From: Candidatus Rokuibacteriota bacterium
GTDB taxonomy: Bacteria; Methylomirabilota; Methylomirabilia; Rokubacteriales; CSP1-6
Length of the DNA: 64,000 nt
Reading direction: 5' to 3'
NCBI GenBank assembly: GCA_003221695.1
Contig: QHSX01000060.1
Coordinates: 1 to 64,000, forward strand
The notes under the pieces were generated by a model. The model searched no databases, was not told where the DNA came from, and saw nothing but the letters and a program-made list of their open reading frames with translations. This document shows positions 1 through 8,203 of this stretch, in pieces. The position numbers and the translations under genes are program-made. How positions within the stretch are numbered: the first letter of the stretch is position 1; every line of letters begins with the position of its first letter.

Positions 1-686
1 CGCGGCCGGGGCGCGCCCACCTGCTCGGCACGGACAACGTGGGGCGCGACGTGATGTCGCGCGTCATCTGGGGCACGCGCGTCTCGCTCGTGGCCGGCTT
101 CGCGTCGGTCGCGATCGCGACCCTGGTGGGCAGTCTGCTCGGCATGCTGGCGGGCTACGCGGGCGGGCGCGCCGACGGGCTGGTGATGCGGGCGATGGAC
201 GCGGTGCTCTCGTTTCCCCCGCTGGTCCTGGCGCTGGCGCTCGGCGCCGTGCTCGGCGCAGGCCTGACCGGAGTGCTCATCGCGCTGGGCGTCGTCTACA
301 CGCCGACGTTCGCCCGCCTGATGCGCGGCCAGGTGCTCGCCATCGCGCTGCGCGAGTACGTGGACGCCGCCCGCGCCCTCGGCGCGCCCGGCTGGCGGAT
401 CGCCTGGCACCATGTCCTGCCGAACGCCGCCCCGCCGATCGTCGTCCAGGCCTCGCTCAGCGTCGCCTTCGCCATTCTCGCCGAGGCATCGTTGTCGTTC
501 CTGGGCCTCGGCATCCAGCCGCCCGGCGCCTCCTGGGGCAGCATGATCAACGCCGGCCGCGGTTACCTCCAGCAGGCGCCATGGATCGTCTTCGGGCCAG
601 GCGCCGCCCTGTTCGTCACCGTGGTGGGGCTGAACTTCGTCGGCGACGCCATCCGCGATGCGCTCGACCCGCGACTGCGCGGGTGA
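1..686 (+). CDS. ABC transporter permease, DppC/OppC family (5' end outside window)
   Basis: Inner-membrane permease of a dipeptide/oligopeptide (or nickel) type ABC importer. The reading frame is open from base 3, and the visible protein begins just before the family motif HLLGTDNVGRDVMSR, so the N-terminus lies upstream of the window. About 227 residues are visible. They contain several hydrophobic segments, the cytoplasmic EAA loop (DAARALGAPGWRIAWHHVLP) that contacts the ATPase, and the usual ending GDAIRDALDPRLRG. Substrate cannot be read from the permease. The gene converges on the next one across 35 bases. Partner permease and ATPase genes are presumably upstream. Confidence 0.9.
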   Translation, partial: RPGRAHLLGTDNVGRDVMSRVIWGTRVSLVAGFASVAIATLVGSLLGMLAGYAGGRADGLVMRAMDAVLSFPPLVLALALGAVLGAGLTGVLIALGVVYTPTFARLMRGQVLAIALREYVDAARALGAPGWRIAWHHVLPNAAPPIVVQASLSVAFAILAEASLSFLGLGIQPPGASWGSMINAGRGYLQQAPWIVFGPGAALFVTVVGLNFVGDAIRDALDPRLRG

Positions 687-721
687 CGGCAGATGGTGGA
701 CCTCTGAGAGCAGCTCTCCGC

Positions 722-1207
722 CTACCGATACCGCGGATGCCACTCCTGGCCCGTCCACGTGCGCCAGCGCTCGGGAACCACGCGCACGAGCATGCGCGGG
801 CGCTGGGCCGTGCGCGCGGCATATGCGGGGCCAGCGGGTCCGAGGTAGCGGAGCGACAGCCGGTCGGTCAGCTCGTGGAGCCGGGGACTCGCCGCCGGCG
901 CGACGGGGCCCTCGACGAGCTCGGCGTGCCCCTGGACGAGCACGCGGGTGTGCTGGGCGTGGAGGTCGTCGGCCACGTGGAGCGCGACGCGGGGCGCCTC
1001 GCGGATGTGCCGCACCCACTCGGCCCCCTCGCGGCCGACGACGAGGAACGCGCGGCGCTCGGCTTCGAACTCGTACCAGACCGGGGTCAGATAGGGCCAG
1101 CCGCCCGGCCCGACGGTGGCGATGCGCGCGTTCCACGGCTCGGCCAGGAAGCGGCGGAGCTCGCCCTCGCTGAGGCCGCCGATCTTGTCGCTCGGCTCAA
1201 AGGCCAC
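722..1207 (-). CDS. Pyridoxamine 5'-phosphate oxidase-like flavin/F420-binding protein
   Basis: About 161 residues with the split-barrel fold of the PPOX family, which binds FMN or F420. The family signature is RIATVGPGGWPYLTPVWY near the N-terminus, followed by the FLVVGR and WVRHIREAPRVALHV strands typical of these proteins. I chose GTG at 1207 because it lies just after the stop of the upstream gene (TGA at 1224-1222) and gives a normal family length; a longer frame continues upstream inside that gene but is its shadow. Likely a small cytoplasmic oxidoreductase of unknown substrate. It sits last in a minus-strand run with the MetE-like, acyl-CoA dehydrogenase and ligase genes. Confidence 0.75.
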   Translation of the reverse strand: MAFEPSDKIGGLSEGELRRFLAEPWNARIATVGPGGWPYLTPVWYEFEAERRAFLVVGREGAEWVRHIREAPRVALHVADDLHAQHTRVLVQGHAELVEGPVAPAASPRLHELTDRLSLRYLGPAGPAYAARTAQRPRMLVRVVPERWRTWTGQEWHPRYR

Positions 1208-1221
1208 GTCGAGGGCGCCAG

Positions 1222-2259
1222 TCAGGAGAGCCCGAGCTGCTCTCTGGCGAGCTTCGTCCCGGCGACGAGGCGCTTGAGCTTCTCGAACGCGACCCAGCGC
1301 GGCACTGGAAAGAAGCCGCAGTCCGGGACCGCCGAGAGACGCTCGACGGGAATGTGCTTGGCGCAGAGCGCGAGACGCTCGGCAACGTCCTCCGCCGTCT
1401 CCATGTAGAACGACTTCACGTCCACGACGCCGCACGCGACCTCGCGGTCGACGCCGATCTCCTTCCAGTGCTCGATCTCGGCCATCTCGCGGTTCGCATA
1501 CTCGAAGACGAACTGCTGACACCTGGCGTCCAGCAGCGCGGGGAACATCCACCGGTACGACCGCTTGCCGCGCGGGCGTGAGAGAAGGTTGCCGAAGCAG
1601 ACGTGGTAGGCGATCTTGGCCCGCACGCCCTCCACGCACGCGTTGAACATCTTCACGTACTCGTCGATCTGTCCCGGCACGATCGCCGCCGACGGCTCGT
1701 CGATCTGGACGTAGTCGGCGCCGGCCGCGACCAGCGCCTTGAGCTCCGCGTTCACCACCGGAGCCAGGTCCCAGCAGAGCGCCAGCCGGTCATTGTCGTA
1801 GGGGTCGCCGGGGCGCAGCTGCACGTGGATCGAGAGCGTCACCGGGCCGGGGCACGTGGCCTTCACGGGCTTGTCGGTCTGGGTCTTGAGGTACCGGAAC
1901 TCATCGACGACGCCGAGACCCTTCGGCACGGTGATGCGCTGGCGAGGACGGTAGCGCGGCGTGGAATCGTAGGCGTAGAGTCCGGTCTTGCGGAGGGGCT
2001 CGATCGGCTCGAGCCCCTCCATCTTCCCGTAAAACGTCTGGACGAAGAAGAATCGGCGCATCTCACCGTCGCAGACGATGTCGACCCCGGCGCGCTCCTG
2101 GTCCCGGATGGCCAGCTGGGTCGCGTCGTCGAAGGTCTCCCTCACGTCGGTCTGGCCGTACTCGCCCCCCTTGATCTTGTCGAGGGCCGTCCAGAACCAG
2201 CCGGGAAAGCCGTGGCTTCCGATAACATGCGTCGGGATGAGCGGCAGGGTGGCGGGCAT
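1222..2259 (-). CDS. Cobalamin-independent methionine synthase (MetE C-terminal domain) family protein
   Basis: 345 residues, the size of stand-alone MetE C-terminal-domain proteins and half of true MetE. The zinc site is complete: H219 and C221 (AYHVCFGN), E253 (FEYANREM) and C314 (VPDCGFF). The substrate-site Asp-Glu of VQIDEPS is at 188-189. Such proteins move a methyl group to a thiol. The homocysteine partner is likely but unproven, since the N-terminal folate-binding half is absent; some relatives in catabolic clusters act on other methylated substrates. ATG at 2259 follows the acyl-CoA dehydrogenase stop by 9 bases, suggesting co-transcription. Confidence 0.85.
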   Translation of the reverse strand: MPATLPLIPTHVIGSHGFPGWFWTALDKIKGGEYGQTDVRETFDDATQLAIRDQERAGVDIVCDGEMRRFFFVQTFYGKMEGLEPIEPLRKTGLYAYDSTPRYRPRQRITVPKGLGVVDEFRYLKTQTDKPVKATCPGPVTLSIHVQLRPGDPYDNDRLALCWDLAPVVNAELKALVAAGADYVQIDEPSAAIVPGQIDEYVKMFNACVEGVRAKIAYHVCFGNLLSRPRGKRSYRWMFPALLDARCQQFVFEYANREMAEIEHWKEIGVDREVACGVVDVKSFYMETAEDVAERLALCAKHIPVERLSAVPDCGFFPVPRWVAFEKLKRLVAGTKLAREQLGLS

Positions 2260-2268
2260 CGAGGCTCC

Positions 2269-3420
2269 TTAGAGTAAACGCTTGGTGATGATCTCGCGCA
2301 TGACTTCCGAGGTGCCGGAGGCGATGGTCCAGAGACGGACGTCGCGAAAGAAGCCTTCGACCGGGAACTCGCGCATGTAGCCGTAGCCGCCGTGCATCTG
2401 CACCGCGTCGTACGCCACGTGGTTGGCGACCTCCGTGGCGAAAAGCTTGGCCATGGAGACCTCGGTGACGCATTCTTCACCCGCGGCGTAGAGCGTCGCG
2501 GCGCGGTAGACGAGCTGGCGCGCGGCCTCGAGCTCGGTCGCCAGGTCCGCCACGCGGTGGCGCAGCGCCTGCCGGGCCGCCAGCGGCTCGCCGAACGCCG
2601 TGCGCTCCCGCAGGTAGGCGATCGTGTCCTCCAGGGCTTGCGCGGCCCCGGAGAGCGCGAGCACGGCCGCCATGAGGCGTTCGCGCTGTAAGCCCTCGGC
2701 GAGCTGCTGGAAGCCTCGCCCTTCGGTCCCGAGCAGGTTCGCCGCGGGGACCGGGCACTCCACGAAGGCGAGCTCCGCCGTGTCCGAGGCCCGCATGCCC
2801 ATCTTGTCGAGCTTGCGGCTCACCGTGAAGCCCGGGAGTCCGCGCTCGACGAGAAACATCGAGAGTCCGTCGTGACGGCGCTCGGGGCTGCCGGGGCCTG
2901 TGCGCGCCGCGACGAAGTAGAGATCACCGTAAACGCCGTTGGTGATGAACATCTTGCTCCCGGTGAGCACGTAGTCGTCGCTGCGACGCTCGGCGCGCGT
3001 CGCGAGCGCCGCCATGTCCGAGCCGGTGCCGGGCTCGGTGATCGCGAGCGCGCAGACACTCTCGCCGCTGATGATCCGCGGCAGGTATTTGCGCTTCTGC
3101 GCGTCCGTGCCGAAGCGGGTGAGCCACGGTGAGGACATGTCCGTATGGACGAGCACGCTGAAGGCGACCCCGCCCGAGCGGCAGCGCGCCATCTCCTCTC
3201 CCAGGACGACGCTCGAGAGGAAGTCGCCGCCGCCGCCGCCGTACTCCGTCGGGAACTCGAGGCCGAGGAAGCCGAGCGCGCCGAGGCGCCGCCAGAACGT
3301 GCGGGGGATCTGGCCGGCGTCCTCCCACGCGCGGACGTGGGGCGCCACCTCCTTTTCGACGAAGACACGGATGCTCTTGCGGAGCATGGCGTGCTCGTCC
3401 GAGAAGATGCCCGCTGTCAT
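2269..3420 (-). CDS. Acyl-CoA dehydrogenase, isovaleryl/long-chain type
   Basis: 383 residues with the standard three-part acyl-CoA dehydrogenase fold: helical N-terminus, central barrel with the FAD motif ITEPGTGSDMAAL (127-139), and helical C-terminus with MHGGYGYMREFPVE (342-355). The residue before GTSE near 370 is Ser rather than the usual catalytic Glu. A Glu is present at 247 in LQRERLMAA, the position of the catalytic base in isovaleryl-CoA and long-chain dehydrogenases, so the enzyme is probably active and of that type. It oxidises an acyl-CoA to the 2-enoyl-CoA. It starts 4 bases after the acyl-CoA ligase, so the two probably work in sequence. Confidence 0.92.
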   Translation of the reverse strand: MTAGIFSDEHAMLRKSIRVFVEKEVAPHVRAWEDAGQIPRTFWRRLGALGFLGLEFPTEYGGGGGDFLSSVVLGEEMARCRSGGVAFSVLVHTDMSSPWLTRFGTDAQKRKYLPRIISGESVCALAITEPGTGSDMAALATRAERRSDDYVLTGSKMFITNGVYGDLYFVAARTGPGSPERRHDGLSMFLVERGLPGFTVSRKLDKMGMRASDTAELAFVECPVPAANLLGTEGRGFQQLAEGLQRERLMAAVLALSGAAQALEDTIAYLRERTAFGEPLAARQALRHRVADLATELEAARQLVYRAATLYAAGEECVTEVSMAKLFATEVANHVAYDAVQMHGGYGYMREFPVEGFFRDVRLWTIASGTSEVMREIITKRLL

Positions 3421-3424
3421 GCGG

Positions 3425-5062
3425 CTAACCCCTCTTCATCTTCGCGCGCTCCAGCTGACGGAGCTCTGTGCGCCGGATCTTGCCGGAAATCGTCTTCGGC
3501 AGATCGGCGACGAACTCGATCTCGCGCGGGTATTTGTAGGGGGCGGTGACGGTCTTGACGTGCTCTTGCAGGTCGATGACGAGGGCGGCGCTCGGCGTGT
3601 GGCCGGGCGCCAGGACGACGAACGCCTTGACGATCTCGCCGCGGAGCGCATCGGGCTTGCCGATGACGGCCGCCTCCTGCACCGCCGGGTGCTCGACGAG
3701 CGCCGACTCTACCTCGAACGGGCCGATACGGTAGGACGCGCTGTTGATGACGTCGTCGGCCCGGCCCACGAACCAGAGGTAGCCCTCCTCGTCCATCGAG
3801 GCGCGATCGCCCGTGACGTACCAGTCGCCCCGGTGGCACTTCGCGGTCGCGTCCGGGTTTTTCCAGTACTCCTTGAACATCCCCACGGGGCGCTCGGGTG
3901 CCACGCGGACCGCGATGTCGCCCTCCGCCCCGCGGTCCACCTCTCGCCCCTCGTCGTCCACGATGGCGACCGTGTGGCCGGGAGCGGCCGGTCCCATCGA
4001 GCCGGGCTTCCAGGGAGTCGCGGGAAACGTCGCCGCCAGCAGGACTGTCTCGGTCTGGCCGTAGCCCTCGTAGATGTGGTGGCCCGTCCCGTCCCGCCAC
4101 GCCTCGATGACCTCGGGATTGACGGCCTCGCCCGCACCGAGGCAGTGGCGGAGCATCGGGAACCGGTACTTCTTCAGCGGCTCCTGGACCAGCATGCGGT
4201 ACGCCGTCGGCGGGGCGAAGAACGTCGTGATCGGAAAGCGCTCGAACATGGAGAGCGTCTCCCCCGGCTCGAACTTCTTGCCGCGCGCGTCCCAGACGAA
4301 GAGTGCGGCGCCCATGTTCCACGGCGCGAAGCAGCACGTCCACGCGGCCTGGGCCCAGCCGGTGTCGGAGATCGTCCAGTGGAGATCGTCGGGCGTGTTG
4401 TCGAGCCAGAACTTCCCGGTGATGACGTGACCGATCGGGTAGGAGGCGTGCGTGTGGAGCACCATCTTCGGGTAGCCGGTCGTGCCCGACGTGAAGTAGA
4501 TCATCATCGGATCGGCGCTCGCGTTCTGCGGGTGCGTCATCGACGCCGACGCCTGCCGGAGCAGGTCCTCGTACTCGTGCCACCCGCCGCCACGCCCGAC
4601 GACGATCCGGCGCTTCACCGTGGGGCACTGGGGGAGGACACGCTCGAGCTTCTCCTGATTGTCCTCGTCCGTGATGACGACCGACGCTTCGGCGAGGTTG
4701 AGCCGGTACTCGATGTCCTTGGGCGTCAGGAGCGTGGTGCCCGGCACGGAGACGACGCGCGCCCGGATGCACCCGAGGATGATCTCCCACCACTGGTAGA
4801 CGCGCGGCAGCATGACGAAGACGCGCTCGCCGGCGGTGACGCCGAGTGCGCCGAGGGCGTTGGCGAAGCGGCGAGACCGCTCGCCAAGCTCCGCGTACGT
4901 GAAGCGCCGGGGTTGGCCGTCAGCCGCGACCCACAGGAGGGCCAGCTTGGCCGGGTCTCGCGCCCACCGATCGAACGTGTCGAACGCCCAGTTGAAGCGC
5001 CCGGGCACCTGGAGCTGGAAGCTTTGGCGGGTCGCCATGTAGTCCGTCATGTTGGGCGCCAT
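3425..5062 (-). CDS. AMP-forming acyl-CoA ligase (medium-chain ACSM-like)
   Basis: 545 residues. Adenylating-enzyme motifs appear in order: MIYFTSGTTGYPKM (187-200), YEGYGQTE (331-338), TGDRASMDEEGY with the ATP-ribose Asp at 419, RADDVINSASYRIGPFEVE (434-452), and the catalytic Lys 528 in TISGKIRRTE. The WTISDTGWA and PGTT regions match medium-chain/aromatic acyl-CoA synthetases. It activates a carboxylic acid to its CoA thioester using ATP. It is the first gene of the run ligase, dehydrogenase, MetE-like, PPOX-like, probably a small acid-degradation operon. The exact substrate is unknown. Confidence 0.92.
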   Translation of the reverse strand: MAPNMTDYMATRQSFQLQVPGRFNWAFDTFDRWARDPAKLALLWVAADGQPRRFTYAELGERSRRFANALGALGVTAGERVFVMLPRVYQWWEIILGCIRARVVSVPGTTLLTPKDIEYRLNLAEASVVITDEDNQEKLERVLPQCPTVKRRIVVGRGGGWHEYEDLLRQASASMTHPQNASADPMMIYFTSGTTGYPKMVLHTHASYPIGHVITGKFWLDNTPDDLHWTISDTGWAQAAWTCCFAPWNMGAALFVWDARGKKFEPGETLSMFERFPITTFFAPPTAYRMLVQEPLKKYRFPMLRHCLGAGEAVNPEVIEAWRDGTGHHIYEGYGQTETVLLAATFPATPWKPGSMGPAAPGHTVAIVDDEGREVDRGAEGDIAVRVAPERPVGMFKEYWKNPDATAKCHRGDWYVTGDRASMDEEGYLWFVGRADDVINSASYRIGPFEVESALVEHPAVQEAAVIGKPDALRGEIVKAFVVLAPGHTPSAALVIDLQEHVKTVTAPYKYPREIEFVADLPKTISGKIRRTELRQLERAKMKRG

Positions 5063-5438
5063 GGGCTTCGACGTTACCTCACCTTCGTTGGCTGGGCTTC
5101 ATGGACGCTGCCGCCCCCGTCCTCGAGGATCGTCTGGCCCGTGATGAAGTCGCTCCCATCCGAGGCCAGGAAGAGTCGCATGGCTCCCTCCCCGCTTCAC
5201 GTCGTGGGACTCCAAGACCATACAACAAGAGCCGGATCAGGGCACGGTCGCCGCCCCGGGAGGAGACTCGGCGCCGCCTGGAGCGCCTCGAGCAGGAGTA
5301 CCACGTGAACGCCAGGATCGAAGACCTCGAGCGACGCCTCCGGTCCGCGTCGCAGCCGGCGAAGCCCTACTGGTCGCGGCACACGCGGCGACGCTATCGT
5401 CTGGACCGCCGGGACCGACGCGCGTACAATCCGGCGCC
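5063..5438. other. Intergenic region between divergent operons, with an SDR remnant
   Basis: 376 bases between the acyl-CoA ligase (minus) and the PLP enzyme (plus). I see no intact gene. On the minus strand 5074-5181 encodes the C-terminal end of a short-chain dehydrogenase (listed separately). On the plus strand around 5270-5430 an Arg- and Glu-rich open frame could encode a short coiled coil, but it has no clear ribosome site and runs into the PLP gene in another frame, so I do not call it. Promoters for both flanking operons should lie here; I could not pick convincing -35/-10 pairs. Confidence 0.6.
5074..5181 (-). pseudogene. Remnant of an SDR gene (C-terminal ~35 codons)
   Basis: Read on the minus strand from 5181, the frame gives RLFLASDGSDFITGQTILED followed by GGGSVHEA and a TAA stop at 5076-5074. 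The FLASD..FITGQT..DGG pattern is the conserved C-terminal end of classical short-chain dehydrogenases. No Rossmann motif or catalytic tetrad precedes it, so the rest of the gene has been lost. It lies directly upstream of the ligase operon, suggesting that a dehydrogenase was once part of this pathway cluster. A chance match is possible but unlikely given the length and order of conserved residues. Confidence 0.65.
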
Positions 5439-6485
5439 ATGCCGATCCGCTGGGACGCATCCCGCACTGCGCTGGCGTCGATCGCGGAGGCGGTCGGGCG
5501 CACGCCGCTCATCCGATTGAACCGCGCGACCGCCGAGGTCCGTCCAGAGGTCTTCCTGAAGCTCGAGTGGTACGGCCCCACGGGGAGCCTCAAGGACCGG
5601 ATCTACCTCTACATGTTCGAGCGCGCGGAGGCGCGCGGTGAGCTCGTCCGCGGCATGCGGGTCCTCGAGTGCTCGACCGGCAACGCCGGAATCGCGTGCG
5701 CCTTCGTCGCGGCGGTCAAGGGCTACGCGTGCACGATCGTGATGCCCGAGGGGATGAGCGACGAACGGAAGAAGATCATGCGCGCCTACGGCGCCGACCT
5801 CGTGTTCACACCCGGCGGGGAGAGCGACGTGGACCTCGCCCTCGCCCGCCTCGACGCGATCCGCGCGGGCGACCCCGCGGGCTACTGGGTGCCCGGCCAG
5901 TTCGACAACGCCGACAACGTGGAGGCGCACTACCGCACGACCGGCCCCGAGATCTGGGAGCAGTGCGGCGGGCGCGTGGGGGCGTTCGTCGCCGCGCAGG
6001 GCAGCGGCGGAACGCTGACCGGCGTCGGCCGCTTCCTCCGCGAGCGCGACGCGCGGGTGCGGCTCTACGCGGTGGAGCCCGACGAGTGCGCGCTCCTGGC
6101 GCGGCGCGAGTGGGGGCCCCACGGGATCGAGGGCATCGGCGACGGGTTCGTGCCCGAGAACCTCGACGTCTCACTCCTCTCCGGCGTGATCACGACGACC
6201 ACCGACGAGAGCGTCTCGATGGCGCGGCGGCTCGCCGCCGCGGAGGGGATCTTCTGCGGCATCTCGACCGGATGCAACGTCGCGGCGGCGCTGACCCTCG
6301 CGCGCCGCCACCCGGAGCTCGCGCCGATCGTGACGATGGCGAACGACACCGGGCAGCGATACTTCACCACGGTGCTGTGCGGCGAGGCCAAGCGCGTCGA
6401 CGTCCCCGCGCGTGACCACCCGATGGACCCGCGGACCCGCGAGGCGCTCGACCGGTACCAGGCAGGCTGGGAGCTCCTCCCCTGA
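5439..6485 (+). CDS. PLP-dependent cysteine synthase-family protein
   Basis: 348 residues, fold-type II PLP enzyme. The Schiff-base lysine is K52 in PTGSLKDRI; the phosphate/carboxylate loop is ECSTGNAGIA (78-87), which differs from the TSGNTG of true cysteine synthase; QGSGGTLTGVG supplies the phosphate-binding glycines; CGISTGCNVAAAL is present near the C-terminus. The family includes O-acetylserine sulfhydrylases, cystathionine beta-synthases and several lyases, so the reaction cannot be fixed. Its stop overlaps the start of the next CoA-transferase gene (CTGA), which points to translational coupling and a role in the same catabolic route rather than in cysteine biosynthesis. Confidence 0.88.
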   Translation: MPIRWDASRTALASIAEAVGRTPLIRLNRATAEVRPEVFLKLEWYGPTGSLKDRIYLYMFERAEARGELVRGMRVLECSTGNAGIACAFVAAVKGYACTIVMPEGMSDERKKIMRAYGADLVFTPGGESDVDLALARLDAIRAGDPAGYWVPGQFDNADNVEAHYRTTGPEIWEQCGGRVGAFVAAQGSGGTLTGVGRFLRERDARVRLYAVEPDECALLARREWGPHGIEGIGDGFVPENLDVSLLSGVITTTTDESVSMARRLAAAEGIFCGISTGCNVAAALTLARRHPELAPIVTMANDTGQRYFTTVLCGEAKRVDVPARDHPMDPRTREALDRYQAGWELLP

Positions 6486-7441
6486 TCCCCAGCGAGTACG
6501 ACTTCGTCGCCGCGCGGCGGCGGCTCGAGGACAAGCCGAAGTCGGCGGGCGAAAAGCTCACGTCGCTCGACGACGCCGTCGCCCGGATCAAGGACGGTGA
6601 CCGGGTGGCTGTCGGCGGGTGCCTCTTCTCGCGCACCCCGATGGCGCTCGTGCGCGAGCTCCTCCGGCAGCGCCGCCGCGGGCTCACCCTCGCGCGCAAC
6701 CTCACGTGCACCGAGGGCGAGTTCCTCATGGTGGCCGGCGCGGTCGAGCGGATCGTGACCGCATGGATGTCGATCGGGCTGCCGTGGGGCGTCTCGAAGA
6801 TCCTCCGTCACTTCGTCGAGTCCGGTCGGGTGGCGCTCGAGGAGTGGAGCCACCTCGCCCTTGGCCTGCGCTTCCGCGCGGCGGCGATGGGCGTCCCGTT
6901 CCTGCCGACGCTGACGATGCTCGGCTCCGACCTGATCGCGGTCGGTGGAACGAAGACGCTGCAAGATCCGTACACCGGGGCGACGCTCGCCGCCGTCCCC
7001 GCGCTGTTCCCCGACGTGGCGCTGCTGCACGTGCACCGCGCGGACCGCTTCGGTAACTGCCAGATCGACGGCTATCCCCACATGGACGCCGACATCGCGC
7101 AGGCAGCGACGACGGTGCTCGTCACGACCGAGGAGATCGTCTCCGAGGAGGAGACTCGCCGCCATCCCGAGCGCACCGTGCTCCCCGGCTTCGCCGTCGA
7201 CGCCCTCGTGCTGGCGCCGTTCGGCGCATTCCCCCACGAGTGCTACGGCCTCTACGAGGCGGACTTCGACCACTTCGCGGAGTACACGCGGGCGATCGAC
7301 GCGCGCGGGCCGACCGCCGTGGCCGACTACCTCGAGCGTTACGTCTACGCGCCCCCCACGTGGGGTGACTATCTCGACCTCTTCGGCGGCGAGCGCCTCG
7401 CGCTCCAGCAACGCCGGGCGCGCGAGCTCGTGGGCGCATGA
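6482..7441 (+). CDS. CoA-transferase family I, subunit A (glutaconate CoA-transferase-like)
   Basis: About 319 residues. The first ATG/GTG/TTG in frame is GTG 6605, but the frame encodes a normal family N-terminus before it (SAGEKLTSLDDAVARIKDGD leading into RVAVGGCLFSRTP). The only start-like codon upstream is CTG 6482, which overlaps the previous stop as CTGA; I use it, with GTG 6605 as the alternative. Family features include the glycine-rich VAVGG loop, LTCTEGEFLM and the HVHRADRFGNCQIDG segment. With subunit B it would swap CoA between an acyl-CoA and a free acid. It overlaps subunit B as ATGA. Confidence 0.82.
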   Translation: MIPSEYDFVAARRRLEDKPKSAGEKLTSLDDAVARIKDGDRVAVGGCLFSRTPMALVRELLRQRRRGLTLARNLTCTEGEFLMVAGAVERIVTAWMSIGLPWGVSKILRHFVESGRVALEEWSHLALGLRFRAAAMGVPFLPTLTMLGSDLIAVGGTKTLQDPYTGATLAAVPALFPDVALLHVHRADRFGNCQIDGYPHMDADIAQAATTVLVTTEEIVSEEETRRHPERTVLPGFAVDALVLAPFGAFPHECYGLYEADFDHFAEYTRAIDARGPTAVADYLERYVYAPPTWGDYLDLFGGERLALQQRRARELVGA

Positions 7442-8196
7442 CCGCGGCCGAGCTGCTCGCCGTCGTCGCCGCGCGCGAGCTCCGCGACGACACGACGGTC
7501 TTCGCCGGCGTCGGCGTGCCGCTCCTCGCCGCCGCCCTCGCCCGAGCGCGCCATGCCCCGCGGCTCACCCTGGTCATCGAAGGCGGCATCATCGGCCCCG
7601 AGATCGCGCCGGGTCGGCTACCGATCTCGACCAACGAGATGCGCGCGGGCCGCCGGGCGACGATGCTCCCCGGGATCACCGACGCCTTCCTCTTCGCCCA
7701 GCGCGGCTTCGTCGACGTCGGCTTCATGGGCGGCGCGCAGATCGACCGCTATGGGAACATCAACACCAGCGTGCTGGGCACGGACTATTGGAACCCGAAG
7801 GTACGGCTGCCGGGAACAGGCGGCGCCAACGACATCGCGTCATTGTGCCGCGAGGTCATCATCGTCACGCCGCACGAGCGGCGCCGCTTCGTCGAACGCG
7901 TCGACTTCGTGACGAGCCCGGCGTGGCTCCGCGGCGACGGCTCGCGGCGTGCCGCCGGGCTCCTCTTCGGCGGTGTCTCCCGCGTCGTCACGACGCTCGG
8001 GATTCTCGGCTTCGATCCGGACTCGCGGCGCATGCGGATCGAGGCCGTCCACCCCGGCGTCTCGGTGGCGACGGTCCGTGCGCACACGGGCTTCGAGCTC
8101 GTCGAGGCAGCGCACGTGGCCGTCACCGCCCCGCCGTCCGAGGAGGAGCTCGAAGCGCTCCGCGCGCTCGACCCCGAGCGGCGGTTCCTCGGCTGA
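7438..8196 (+). CDS. CoA-transferase family I, subunit B
   Basis: 252 residues. The likely catalytic glutamate is in LTLVIEGGIIGPEI, matching the Glu of glutaconate CoA-transferase beta subunits that forms the covalent CoA thioester. FVDVGFMGGAQIDRYGNINT is the conserved oxyanion/CoA-binding segment. The ATG overlaps the TGA of subunit A, as usual for heteromeric enzymes with equal subunits. Acts in the cytoplasm on an unknown acyl pair. It is followed after 7 bases by the luciferase-like oxidoreductase, so PLP enzyme, both subunits and oxidoreductase appear to form one operon. Confidence 0.9.
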   Translation: MTAAELLAVVAARELRDDTTVFAGVGVPLLAAALARARHAPRLTLVIEGGIIGPEIAPGRLPISTNEMRAGRRATMLPGITDAFLFAQRGFVDVGFMGGAQIDRYGNINTSVLGTDYWNPKVRLPGTGGANDIASLCREVIIVTPHERRRFVERVDFVTSPAWLRGDGSRRAAGLLFGGVSRVVTTLGILGFDPDSRRMRIEAVHPGVSVATVRAHTGFELVEAAHVAVTAPPSEEELEALRALDPERRFLG

Positions 8197-8203
8197 GCCC
8201 GCG

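Noticed and set aside
3014-5308. Long open frame (764 codons) on the plus strand
   Set aside because: Lies wholly antisense to the acyl-CoA ligase and dehydrogenase genes, Arg/Asp-rich, no family motif; an artefact of high GC.
5101-5520. Plus-strand frame with a short coiled-coil-like stretch upstream of the PLP enzyme
   Set aside because: No ribosome site, overlaps the start of the PLP gene in another frame, N-terminal half is antisense to the SDR remnant.
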